DNA from: Anaeromyxobacter_A sp035636195 | GTDB lineage: Bacteria; Myxococcota; Myxococcia; Myxococcales; Anaeromyxobacteraceae | Length of the DNA stretch: 20,518 nucleotides | Reading direction: 5' to 3' | NCBI GenBank assembly: GCA_035636195.1 | Contig: DASPZP010000029.1 | Span: forward strand, 1-20,518 | In this document: positions 15,322 to 20,518 of the stretch, piece by piece | Position numbering within the stretch: the first letter of the stretch is position 1 | Layout of the letters: every line of letters starts with the position of its first letter | Translations under genes and position numbers: made by a program | Notes under the pieces: generated by a model | Told to the model about the DNA's origin: nothing | Database searches by the model: none | What the model saw: only the letters and a program-made list of their open reading frames with translations

Positions 15322-16878
15322 CTAGCTCCGGGCGCTCGCGAGCAGCGCCTCGAGCCCGGCCTGGTCCCCGCGCTCGAGCAACGCCTCCGCGCGCAGGCTC
15401 TCCTGGTCGCGGTAGATGGTCGCCACCGCCGCGATCCTCCCGCCGACCCGGAAGGCCACCACGCAGCTCCTTCCGGCGACGCTGCCGGCGACCTCGACGC
15501 GGTCCCACCCCTCGGCGTGGCCGGTGTACGAGATGGGGACGTCGTAGTGCTGGCTCCAGAAGAACGGGACCACGCGGAAGGGCTCGCGCGCACCCAGGAT
15601 GTTCCTGGCGGCGGTCTGACCTTGCCGCTCCGCCACCACCCAGTGCTCGATGCGGATGGGCTTGCCCGCGCGCGGGTCCGGCCAGCGCGCGATGTCGCCG
15701 GCGGCATACACTCCGGGAGCACTCGCTTCCAGGTACTCGTCCACGAGGACGCCGCGATCCACGCGCAGTCCCGCCTGCTCTGCCAGCGCCGTCGCCGGTC
15801 GAACCCCGATCCCGGCGACCACCAGGTCGGCTGCCAGCGTCGTCCCATCGTCCAGGACCACCGAGCGATGGTGGACCGCCCCGAGGGTGTGTCGGAGGTG
15901 GAAGTGGACGCCGTGCTCCTCGTGCAGCGCCCGGATGAAGTCGCCCAGCTCCGAACCCATGATGCGCTCGAGCGGGCGGGCGTCCGGCGCCACGACGTGC
16001 ACCTCCAGCCCTCGCGTGCGCAACGCGGCCGCGACCTCCAGCCCGATGAAGCTGGCGCCGACCACCACCGCGCGCGCGGCGTCCTTGGCGCTCGCGATGA
16101 TCGCCCGGCTGTCCGCGAGCGAGCGCAGGTAGTGGACGAGCGACGAGTCGCTGCCTGGGACCGTGAGCCTCACCGGGTCGGCGCCGGTCGCGAGGAGGAG
16201 CGCGCCGTAGCTCCGGCTCGAGCCATCCGCCAGCTGGACCCGCCGCGCCTTCGGATCGAGCCCGACGACGCGCGCTCCCAGCAGGAGCTCGATGCCCTGC
16301 GCGGAGTAGAAGTCCGGCCCTCGCAACGGCACCCATTCCTCGGGCGCGGTCCCGGCGAGGTAGTCCTTCGAGAGGTTGGGCCGATCCACCGGGACCGTGG
16401 GCTCGGCGCCGATCATGGTCACAGGGCCTGCGTAGCCCTCGCGCCGCAACGCCTCCGCCGCCGCGTTTCCAGCCGCGCCCGCCCCGACGATCACCACGCT
16501 CTCCACCGTGGGCGCCGGCGCCTTCGGCCGGGACGGCGGGGCGAGTGGCTGCCCGACGAAGAGCAGCGATCCGCGACGCTCCACGTTCCAGCGACGCAGC
16601 GGGTTCAACGCCGGCGGTCTCACCGCCTCGCCCGTGCGGGCCTCGAAGCAGGCGTGGTGCCATGGACAGTGCACCTCGCCGTCGCTGACCATGCCCTCGG
16701 CGAGCGGCCCCCCGTAGTGCGTGCAGGTCGCGGCGACCGCGAACACCTCGCCTCCATGGCGGACGAGCAGGACCGCCTCGCCGTGTGCGTTCCCGAGCAG
16801 CATCCCGGCTTCGGGGACGTCTGCCAGCTCGACGCCTCGCGTGAAATCGGGTCCGGTCAGCGCGGGTGCCTCGCCCAT
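15322..16878 (-). CDS. Rieske domain plus FAD-dependent ferredoxin reductase (AIFM3-like)
   Basis: A 518-residue fusion of two electron-transfer modules. Residues 14-110 form a Rieske [2Fe-2S] domain with CTH (C52, H54) and CPWHH (C71, H74). Residues 125-430 form an FAD/NAD(P)H pyridine-nucleotide reductase: FAD motif VGAGAAG (131-137), ATGA (230-233), NAD motif VVVGASFIGLE (271-281) and the second FAD motif GVYAAGDIA (389-397). A reductase C-terminal domain follows (FFWSQHYDVPISYTGHAEGW). The layout matches AIFM3-like proteins and aromatic dioxygenase ferredoxin reductases. It should pass electrons from NAD(P)H through FAD to the Rieske cluster or a partner; the partner is unknown. The ATG at 16876-16878 has a GGGGAG site. 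The gene starts 31 bases after the cytochrome stop and is followed by the RibD-like gene, so the three probably form one transcription unit. Confidence 0.94.
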   Translation of the reverse strand: MGEAPALTGPDFTRGVELADVPEAGMLLGNAHGEAVLLVRHGGEVFAVAATCTHYGGPLAEGMVSDGEVHCPWHHACFEARTGEAVRPPALNPLRRWNVERRGSLLFVGQPLAPPSRPKAPAPTVESVVIVGAGAAGNAAAEALRREGYAGPVTMIGAEPTVPVDRPNLSKDYLAGTAPEEWVPLRGPDFYSAQGIELLLGARVVGLDPKARRVQLADGSSRSYGALLLATGADPVRLTVPGSDSSLVHYLRSLADSRAIIASAKDAARAVVVGASFIGLEVAAALRTRGLEVHVVAPDARPLERIMGSELGDFIRALHEEHGVHFHLRHTLGAVHHRSVVLDDGTTLAADLVVAGIGVRPATALAEQAGLRVDRGVLVDEYLEASAPGVYAAGDIARWPDPRAGKPIRIEHWVVAERQGQTAARNILGAREPFRVVPFFWSQHYDVPISYTGHAEGWDRVEVAGSVAGRSCVVAFRVGGRIAAVATIYRDQESLRAEALLERGDQAGLEALLASARS

Positions 16879-16909
16879 GGTGCTCCCCTACCTGCCGCCC
16901 GCGTCATGA

Positions 16910-17518
16910 TCAACGCTCTCCCGGCACCTTCGGCGCGTCCGCCCACCAGAACCCGCGGAGGTCGCCGAGGGCATAGCCCCAGGCGCGATCGTCGGGATAG
17001 GCGCGGGCGAGCCACGCGCGCGTGCTCGCCGCGGTCCGCTCCGGCGCGGCGTGGCAGCCGAGGCAGCGCTTTCGCAGCTCGATCGGCCGGAGGAGGCCGA
17101 CCCGATCGCCGAGGTCGAACGCCATCGCCGGCACCCCGGCCGCCTTCTTGCCGTCGGTCTCGGCGACGTAGGCGCGCGCCCACGCCGGCGCGGCGTTCGC
17201 CGGGTTGCGCAGCCGAGCGCTGGTGCGGCCCACCTCGATCCCAGGCACCTCGCGCGCACTGTCGCAGCGGGCCGCGTTGGCATCGGGATCGCCCTCGCCG
17301 AACCGCCGCTCGACGTCGCAGGCGGCCGCGCGGATGGCGTCCTCGGCGCGGGCGAGCGCCGGCCGCAGCGCGGCGGGGGCGTCGGCGGGCAGATGGCGCG
17401 GCGGCTCCCGGGAGGAGGCCACCGCCACGCCCTCGGCCCGTGGCCCGGCGGACGGCGTCGCGGAGGGCGCGGACGCACCGCCCGCGGCGAGCACGCAGAG
17501 GAAGACGAGGCGGGTCAG
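16910..17518 (-). CDS. DUF3365 (Tll0287-like) c-type heme protein
   Basis: About 202 residues. The C-terminal half has the DUF3365 pattern: TSARLRNPANAAPAWARAYV, then a single c-type heme motif CLGCH, then AYPDDRAWGYALGDLRGFWW. Such proteins are exported heme-binding sensors or electron carriers. Covalent heme attachment needs export. The first conventional start, GTG at 17492-17494, would leave only a short residue of the signal peptide. Starting at the CTG at 17516-17518 gives a good signal sequence (LTRLVFLCVLAAGGASA) and has GAGGG just upstream, and an in-frame stop lies further upstream near 17540. I therefore prefer the CTG; the GTG at 17494 is the alternative. The gene lies 10 bases after the stop of a redoxin remnant and 31 bases before the Rieske-FAD reductase gene, suggesting a redox operon. 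Confidence 0.8.
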   Translation of the reverse strand: MTRLVFLCVLAAGGASAPSATPSAGPRAEGVAVASSREPPRHLPADAPAALRPALARAEDAIRAAACDVERRFGEGDPDANAARCDSAREVPGIEVGRTSARLRNPANAAPAWARAYVAETDGKKAAGVPAMAFDLGDRVGLLRPIELRKRCLGCHAAPERTAASTRAWLARAYPDDRAWGYALGDLRGFWWADAPKVPGER

Positions 17519-17528
17519 AACGCCCTCG

Positions 17529-17684
17529 CTAGCGGTACTTCACGCTGCAGCCGTACGCCTTCGTCTCGGCGGTGCGCACCGGACGCCCGGCGGCGAGGTC
17601 GTCGATGGCGGCCGAGACGTACTCCCTCGCCCATGCGCTAGTGCTCGCGTTCCCGATGTTCACCTCGGGGGCGCTCGTGAGCGG
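17529..17684 (-). pseudogene. 3' remnant of a redoxin (AhpC/TSA-thioredoxin-like) gene
   Basis: On the minus strand, one frame reads REYVSAAIDDLAAGRPVRTA and then ETKAYGCSVKYR before a TAG at 17529-17531. This is the usual end of exported thioredoxin-like redoxin domain proteins (a helix with LAGKPV, then TKAYGCSVKY). The frame has nearly all G/C third positions back to about 17684-17700. The N-terminal redoxin domain with its active-site cysteines is absent. Instead, the upstream DNA belongs in another frame to the Tyr/Trp-rich protein gene, whose stop (17638-17640) lies inside the redoxin frame. The simplest reading is a deletion that joined the two genes. The cytochrome gene follows 10 bases later, consistent with an ancestral redoxin-cytochrome operon. 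The exact left boundary is uncertain. Confidence 0.65.
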
Positions 17685-18348
17685 CGCCGCGCCGAGAGGG
17701 TTCGGCCCGGGTGGAATGAGCCGGGTGCGGCCCTCCGGCGCCGCTGCGGTAATAGGCCGGCGCTCCTGCCCACCCGCGCGCGCCCCATGAACGGGGACCG
17801 ACCCAGCCGCGGTAATGGCCCCAGCCTCGGTAGCCTCCCCAGCCCCAGTAGCCGCCGACGCGAAACCACGGATGGGCGTACCAGACGTAATAGCGCGGTC
17901 CGAGAGCTCCCCAGTACGGCGCAGGGCCGTAGCCGTAGACCCAGGGCGCGACGACCCAACGCCAACCGTAGGCGGGATAATAGACGTATTGGTCCGGAAA
18001 GATCTGCGGGTCGGCGGGGACGTATGTGTACTGCTGGCCGTACGGCATCCAGAGCCAACCGAACTGACTCGTATAGACCCACTGACCGGGAGGACCTGCG
18101 ACCGGCTGCGGCGAGGCCACGGGTGGAGCCGGCTGGGGTTGAGGTGGAGCCTCTCCGGGCGGCGGGGGCGGAGCGCCCTCTCGCGGCGGTGGTCCCGCCT
18201 GGGGCGGGGGACCCGGGGGTTGAGCCGGAGCCTCTGCGATGGATGCCCCGGGAGGTGGAGGCGGCGCGTCCGGCTCGGCGGCCGGCTGTGCGAGGACGCG
18301 CGCCGGGGCGGCAGTGAGCAGGAGCGCGAGTACGGTGAAGCAGCGCAT
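17638..18348 (-). CDS. Secreted Pro-rich, Tyr/Trp/Gly-rich protein
   Basis: A 236-residue protein with a clear signal peptide (MRCFTVLALLLTAAPARVLA, cleavage near residue 20). It continues with a proline-rich spacer (about 21-88, many PPPPG runs). A domain rich in aromatic residues and glycine follows (about 89-200: WVYTSQFGWLWMPYG, VYYPAYGWRWVVAPWVYGYG, then GYWGWGGYRGWGHYRGW). The last 30 or so residues are charged (RPRGEHREREH). The layout suggests an envelope or periplasmic protein with a flexible linker; I know of no defined function. The ATG at 18346-18348 has an excellent GGAGG ribosome site. Codon bias falls in the last 20-25 codons while another frame, that of a redoxin remnant, becomes coding-like, so the charged tail may be an out-of-frame product of a deletion fusion. 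It is the first gene of a minus-strand run ending in the cytochrome and reductase genes. Confidence 0.88.
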   Translation of the reverse strand: MRCFTVLALLLTAAPARVLAQPAAEPDAPPPPPGASIAEAPAQPPGPPPQAGPPPREGAPPPPPGEAPPQPQPAPPVASPQPVAGPPGQWVYTSQFGWLWMPYGQQYTYVPADPQIFPDQYVYYPAYGWRWVVAPWVYGYGPAPYWGALGPRYYVWYAHPWFRVGGYWGWGGYRGWGHYRGWVGPRSWGARGWAGAPAYYRSGAGGPHPAHSTRAEPSRRGAAHERPRGEHREREH

Positions 18349-18434
18349 GACACCTCCTGGGCGAAGCGATGGACGAAGCCAGCTCCCCACAGATGGTAGC
18401 TCCGACGCCGCCGGCTGTCCGATCCGACGCGGAG

Positions 18435-18560
18435 CTACGGGACCATCCTCGCGGCGCGTTCGGCCTCGTCGCGCGTCGCGTAGGTCCGCACGTCCGCGAG
18501 CCTCGCGAGCTGCTCCAGCGTGAGCGCCGTCACCCCCGGCAGGCGCTGCCAGCTTCCCAA
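18435..18560 (-). CDS. Possible small ORF or gene remnant
   Basis: In the 285-base gap between divergent genes, one minus-strand frame reads about 40 codons with nearly all G/C third positions (RLPGVTALTLEQLARLADVR, then TYATRDEAERAARMVP) before a TAG at 18435-18437. Possible starts are TTG at 18558-18560 or GTG at 18531-18533; neither has a convincing ribosome site. The predicted product is a short amphipathic helical peptide with no family I recognise. It could be a small gene 86 bases upstream of the Tyr/Trp-rich protein gene, or the 3' end of a lost gene. Confidence 0.35.
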   Translation of the reverse strand: MGSWQRLPGVTALTLEQLARLADVRTYATRDEAERAARMVP

Positions 18561-18633
18561 GCTAAATGAGGCAGAGGAGGCGTGGGGCCGGGACGCGCCT
18601 CGCCGCTCGTTCGCCACCCCCGCAGGAGAGCCC

Positions 18634-19353
18634 ATGTCTGCCGCCGCTCCGCTGTCGCTCTACTACTGGCCCACCCCTAACGGGCACAAGATCACGCTCT
18701 TCCTCGAGGAGGCCGGTCTGCCCTACCAGCTCCACCCGGTGGACATCGGGAAGGGGGAGCAGTTCCACCCCGACTTCCTGCGCATCTCTCCGAACAACAA
18801 GATGCCGGCCCTGGTGGATCCCACCCCCGCTGACGGCAGCGGCCCGCTGGCGATGTTCGAGTCGGGCGCCATCCTGCTCTACCTGGCGGAGAAGACCGGC
18901 CGCTTCCTGCCGGCGGACCTCCATGGCCGCACCCAGGTCATCCAGTGGCTGTTCTGGCAGATGTCCGGTGTCGGGCCGACGCTGGGACAGAACCACCACT
19001 TCAATGTCTATGCGACCGAGAAGATCCCGTATGCCATCGATCGCTTCGTCAAGGAGAGCGCCCGCCTCTATGCTGTACTCGACAAGCAGCTGCGGGACCG
19101 CGAGTTCATCGCGGGCGACTACTCGATCGCCGACATGGCCTGCTATCCGTGGATGTCGGGCCACGAGCGGCAGCAGATGAGGATCGACGAATTCTCCGAG
19201 GTCAAGCGCTGGCTGGCCACCATCCGCGCCCGCCCCGCCACACAGCGCGCGTACGCCCGCGGCAAGGAGGTCTCCGACGGGCCGGTGGTGACCGAGGAAG
19301 CGCGGCGCTTTCTCTTCGGCCAGGATGCCTCGACGGTGCGGGACCGCTCGTGA
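18634..19353 (+). CDS. yfcG: YfcG-like glutathione transferase / disulfide-bond oxidoreductase
   Basis: A 239-residue Nu-class glutathione transferase. The N-terminal thioredoxin-like domain opens with LYYWPTPNGHKITLFLEEAG; the TPN motif (T14, N16) is the glutathione-disulfide binding site of YfcG/YghU enzymes. The highly conserved FLRISPNNKMPALVDP and FESGAILLYLAEKTGRFLP follow. The helical C-terminal domain shows WLFWQMSGVGPTLGQNHHFN and YSIADMACYPW. These enzymes reduce disulfides with glutathione rather than conjugating xenobiotics. The ATG at 18634 has a GGAGAG site; the longer frame from 18520 is not coding. It is cytoplasmic and stands alone, divergent from the Tyr/Trp-rich protein gene and ending six bases before the convergent H1-like gene. 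Confidence 0.95.
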   Translation: MSAAAPLSLYYWPTPNGHKITLFLEEAGLPYQLHPVDIGKGEQFHPDFLRISPNNKMPALVDPTPADGSGPLAMFESGAILLYLAEKTGRFLPADLHGRTQVIQWLFWQMSGVGPTLGQNHHFNVYATEKIPYAIDRFVKESARLYAVLDKQLRDREFIAGDYSIADMACYPWMSGHERQQMRIDEFSEVKRWLATIRARPATQRAYARGKEVSDGPVVTEEARRFLFGQDASTVRDRS

Positions 19354-19359
19354 GCGAGG

Positions 19360-19869
19360 TCACCGCTTCGACTTGCGGGTGGTCTTCCGCCTGACGGCGC
19401 TCTTCGCCGCCAGGGCCTTCCCCCGCGCAGCCGCCTTCCGGAGAGGCGCGCCACTCGCCTTCGCCTTCTTCCCCAGCGCGCTCTTCACGGCTCCCCGCAC
19501 GGCCTTTCTCACCTTGGTGACCGTCGCCTGAGCGTCAGCCACCACGCCTTTCGCTCTCGCGCCCGCCGCCCGCCGGAGGCCCTTCATCCTCGCCTTCATC
19601 GCGTCGGACTCGCCCCGCACGGCCTTGCTGGCCTTGGCGACGCCGGTCTGAATTTCGGAAGCGGTCGCTTTCACCTCGGCGGTCGCTGATGCCATCTTCG
19701 CTGCGACCGTCGACATCAGCACGTCCCTGGACTTGGCGAAGTTGCCCTCTGCCTGGGCGACGACGCCTCTCGCCTCGGCGGCCGCGGCTTGCCCCACCTT
19801 CTGCATCTTGGCGACAGCGGACTCCAATGCGGTTCCAATGTCGGTCTTCTTCTGCTCCTCGTTGCTCAT
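19360..19869 (-). CDS. Ala/Lys-rich histone H1-like or phasin-like helical protein
   Basis: A 169-residue protein built mostly of Ala, Lys, Arg, Val and Glu. Residues 1-95 form an amphipathic helical, phasin- or apolipoprotein-like region (TALESAVAKMQKVGQAAAAE). The last 70 residues are strongly basic, ending KAAARGKALAAKSAVRRKTT plus RKSKR, like the tail of histone H1 and bacterial H1-like proteins. A weak internal repeat is visible: ARGVVAQAEGNFAKSRDV (33-50) resembles AKGVVADAQATVTKVRKAV (106-124). The tail suggests DNA or polyanion binding and nucleoid association; binding to polyhydroxyalkanoate granules is an alternative. The ATG at 19867-19869 has a GGGGAG site. It is convergent with the yfcG-like gene. 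Confidence 0.85.
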   Translation of the reverse strand: MSNEEQKKTDIGTALESAVAKMQKVGQAAAAEARGVVAQAEGNFAKSRDVLMSTVAAKMASATAEVKATASEIQTGVAKASKAVRGESDAMKARMKGLRRAAGARAKGVVADAQATVTKVRKAVRGAVKSALGKKAKASGAPLRKAAARGKALAAKSAVRRKTTRKSKR

Positions 19870-20090
19870 GGGTGCTCCCCCCGAACGCTGCTCGCGCAGC
19901 TCTGCGTGGCCTTGGGCTTGGTTCACGTCCTACGAACACGACCAGTATGCCCGGGTCGGGTCGGGGGCGTGCGAGATCATCTGGGTGGAGTCGGTCGAAA
20001 GCCGTAGACCGGACCTGACTCCAATGGAGCCATGCGCCCTCGCCTCCGGCTCACCAGATGATGTTCCGGCGGCCGTCAGCGGCCGCTCAC

Positions 20091-20095
20091 GGAGG
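20091..20095 (+). promoter_or_regulatory. Ribosome-binding site deciding a TTG start
   Basis: GGAGG at 20091-20095 stands four bases before a TTG at 20100-20102 that is in frame with the DoxX gene. The upstream in-frame ATG codons (20058, 20061) have no such site. Confidence 0.7.
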
Positions 20096-20099
20096 CATC

Positions 20100-20513
20100 T
20101 TGACGACACCGAACGTCGCCGGGCGGTGGCCAGCGTGGGCACCGTACCTGCTCAGCCTGCTCCGGATCATGGCCGCATTCCTCTTCATCCAGTTCGGGAC
20201 GGCCAAGCTGTTCGCCTTTCCGGCGGCCATCATGCCAGGCGGCGGCACCCCGCCCGTCGCGTCCCTGCCGGGCGTCGCGGCCGTCCTGGAGGCCTTCGGA
20301 GGCGCGCTCCTCCTCGTCGGCCTGTTCACGCGTCCGGTGGCCTTCCTGCTCGCCGGGGAGATGGCGGTCGCGTACTTCATCGGCCACGCGCCCAAGGGCT
20401 TCTGGCCGGTCCTGAACCAGGGGCACCCCGCGATCCTGTTCTGCTTCGTCTGGCTCTACCTCTCGGCCGCCGGTGCGGGCCCGTGGAGCCTCGACGCGCT
20501 GCGGAAGAGGTGA
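20100..20513 (+). CDS. DoxX-family membrane protein
   Basis: A 137-residue protein with four predicted membrane helices in the DoxX arrangement: LLRIMAAFLFIQFGTAKLF (TM1), GVAAVLEAFGGALLLVGLFTRP (TM2), VAFLLAGEMAVAYFIGHAPKG (TM3) and HPAILFCFVWLYLSAAGAGPWSLDALRKR in part (TM4, shown by its features A111-G125). The QFGTAKLF and GHAPKGFWPVLNQG motifs are characteristic. In the latter, the usual N-x-G-E is N-Q-G-H. DoxX proteins occur in respiratory and oxidative-stress contexts, but their activity is poorly defined. I prefer the TTG start at 20100 because of the perfect GGAGG before it. The gene ends five bases before the window edge; nothing downstream can be seen. Confidence 0.9.
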   Translation: MTTPNVAGRWPAWAPYLLSLLRIMAAFLFIQFGTAKLFAFPAAIMPGGGTPPVASLPGVAAVLEAFGGALLLVGLFTRPVAFLLAGEMAVAYFIGHAPKGFWPVLNQGHPAILFCFVWLYLSAAGAGPWSLDALRKR

Positions 20514-20518
20514 CGCGG

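Noticed and set aside
14477..16663. A 728-codon minus-strand frame apparently fusing a long N-terminal part to the RibD-like protein
   Set aside because: Its first two thirds are the wrong frame of the Rieske-FAD reductase gene. Only the last 271 codons are real, starting at 15292.

Overview
The window is very GC-rich, with G or C at almost every third codon position in the real genes. The gene content is typical of a soil or sediment Myxococcota/deltaproteobacterium, with an Anaeromyxobacter-like feel: a Ser/Thr kinase with a C-terminal membrane anchor, a Pro-rich and Tyr/Trp/Gly-rich exported protein, an H1-like Lys/Ala-rich protein, a DUF3365 cytochrome and a Rieske/FAD reductase. That placement is inference from family content, not a database match. 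It looks like chromosomal, mostly housekeeping and stress-response DNA. I see no tRNA, rRNA, CRISPR array, phage genes or intact insertion sequence.

Layout. (1) 91-2036: a frameshifted MarR-family remnant lies just downstream of a tail-anchored Ser/Thr kinase, with a small membrane protein carrying four cysteines divergent from the kinase. (2) 2056-7545: a beta-hydroxyacid dehydrogenase is divergent from a two-gene RND efflux unit (permease, then membrane-fusion protein) with no outer-membrane factor. (3) 7625-9629, minus strand: an EamA-type exporter and the Ada alkylation-repair protein, 1 base apart. (4) 9630-9978: a non-coding, hairpin-rich stretch that ends in the bfr terminator. (5) 9979-11676: fur then bfr on the minus strand, with a DUF4337 membrane protein divergent from fur. 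(6) 11685-18348, all minus strand: from 5' to 3' a Pro/Tyr/Trp-rich secreted protein, the 3' remnant of a redoxin gene, a DUF3365 cytochrome c, a Rieske-FAD ferredoxin reductase, a RibD/DHFR-like reductase, a KAS III enzyme and an AMP-forming acyl-CoA ligase. (7) 18634-20513: a YfcG-type glutathione-dependent disulfide reductase, a convergent H1/phasin-like protein and a DoxX-family protein.

How the genes fit together. Iron handling (Fur, bacterioferritin), alkylation repair (Ada), thiol redox (YfcG), efflux (RND, DMT) and a three-gene redox unit (cytochrome, Rieske reductase, RibD-like) give the region a stress and redox flavour. The KAS III and ligase genes form a separate acyl-chain module.

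The most interesting structural observation is at 17529-17700. The in-frame 3' end of a redoxin gene sits directly behind, and partly under, the 3' end of the Tyr/Trp-rich protein gene. Codon bias switches frame there, which suggests a deletion fusion that placed the redox operon behind a different gene. The next cytochrome gene apparently needs a CTG start to obtain a signal peptide.
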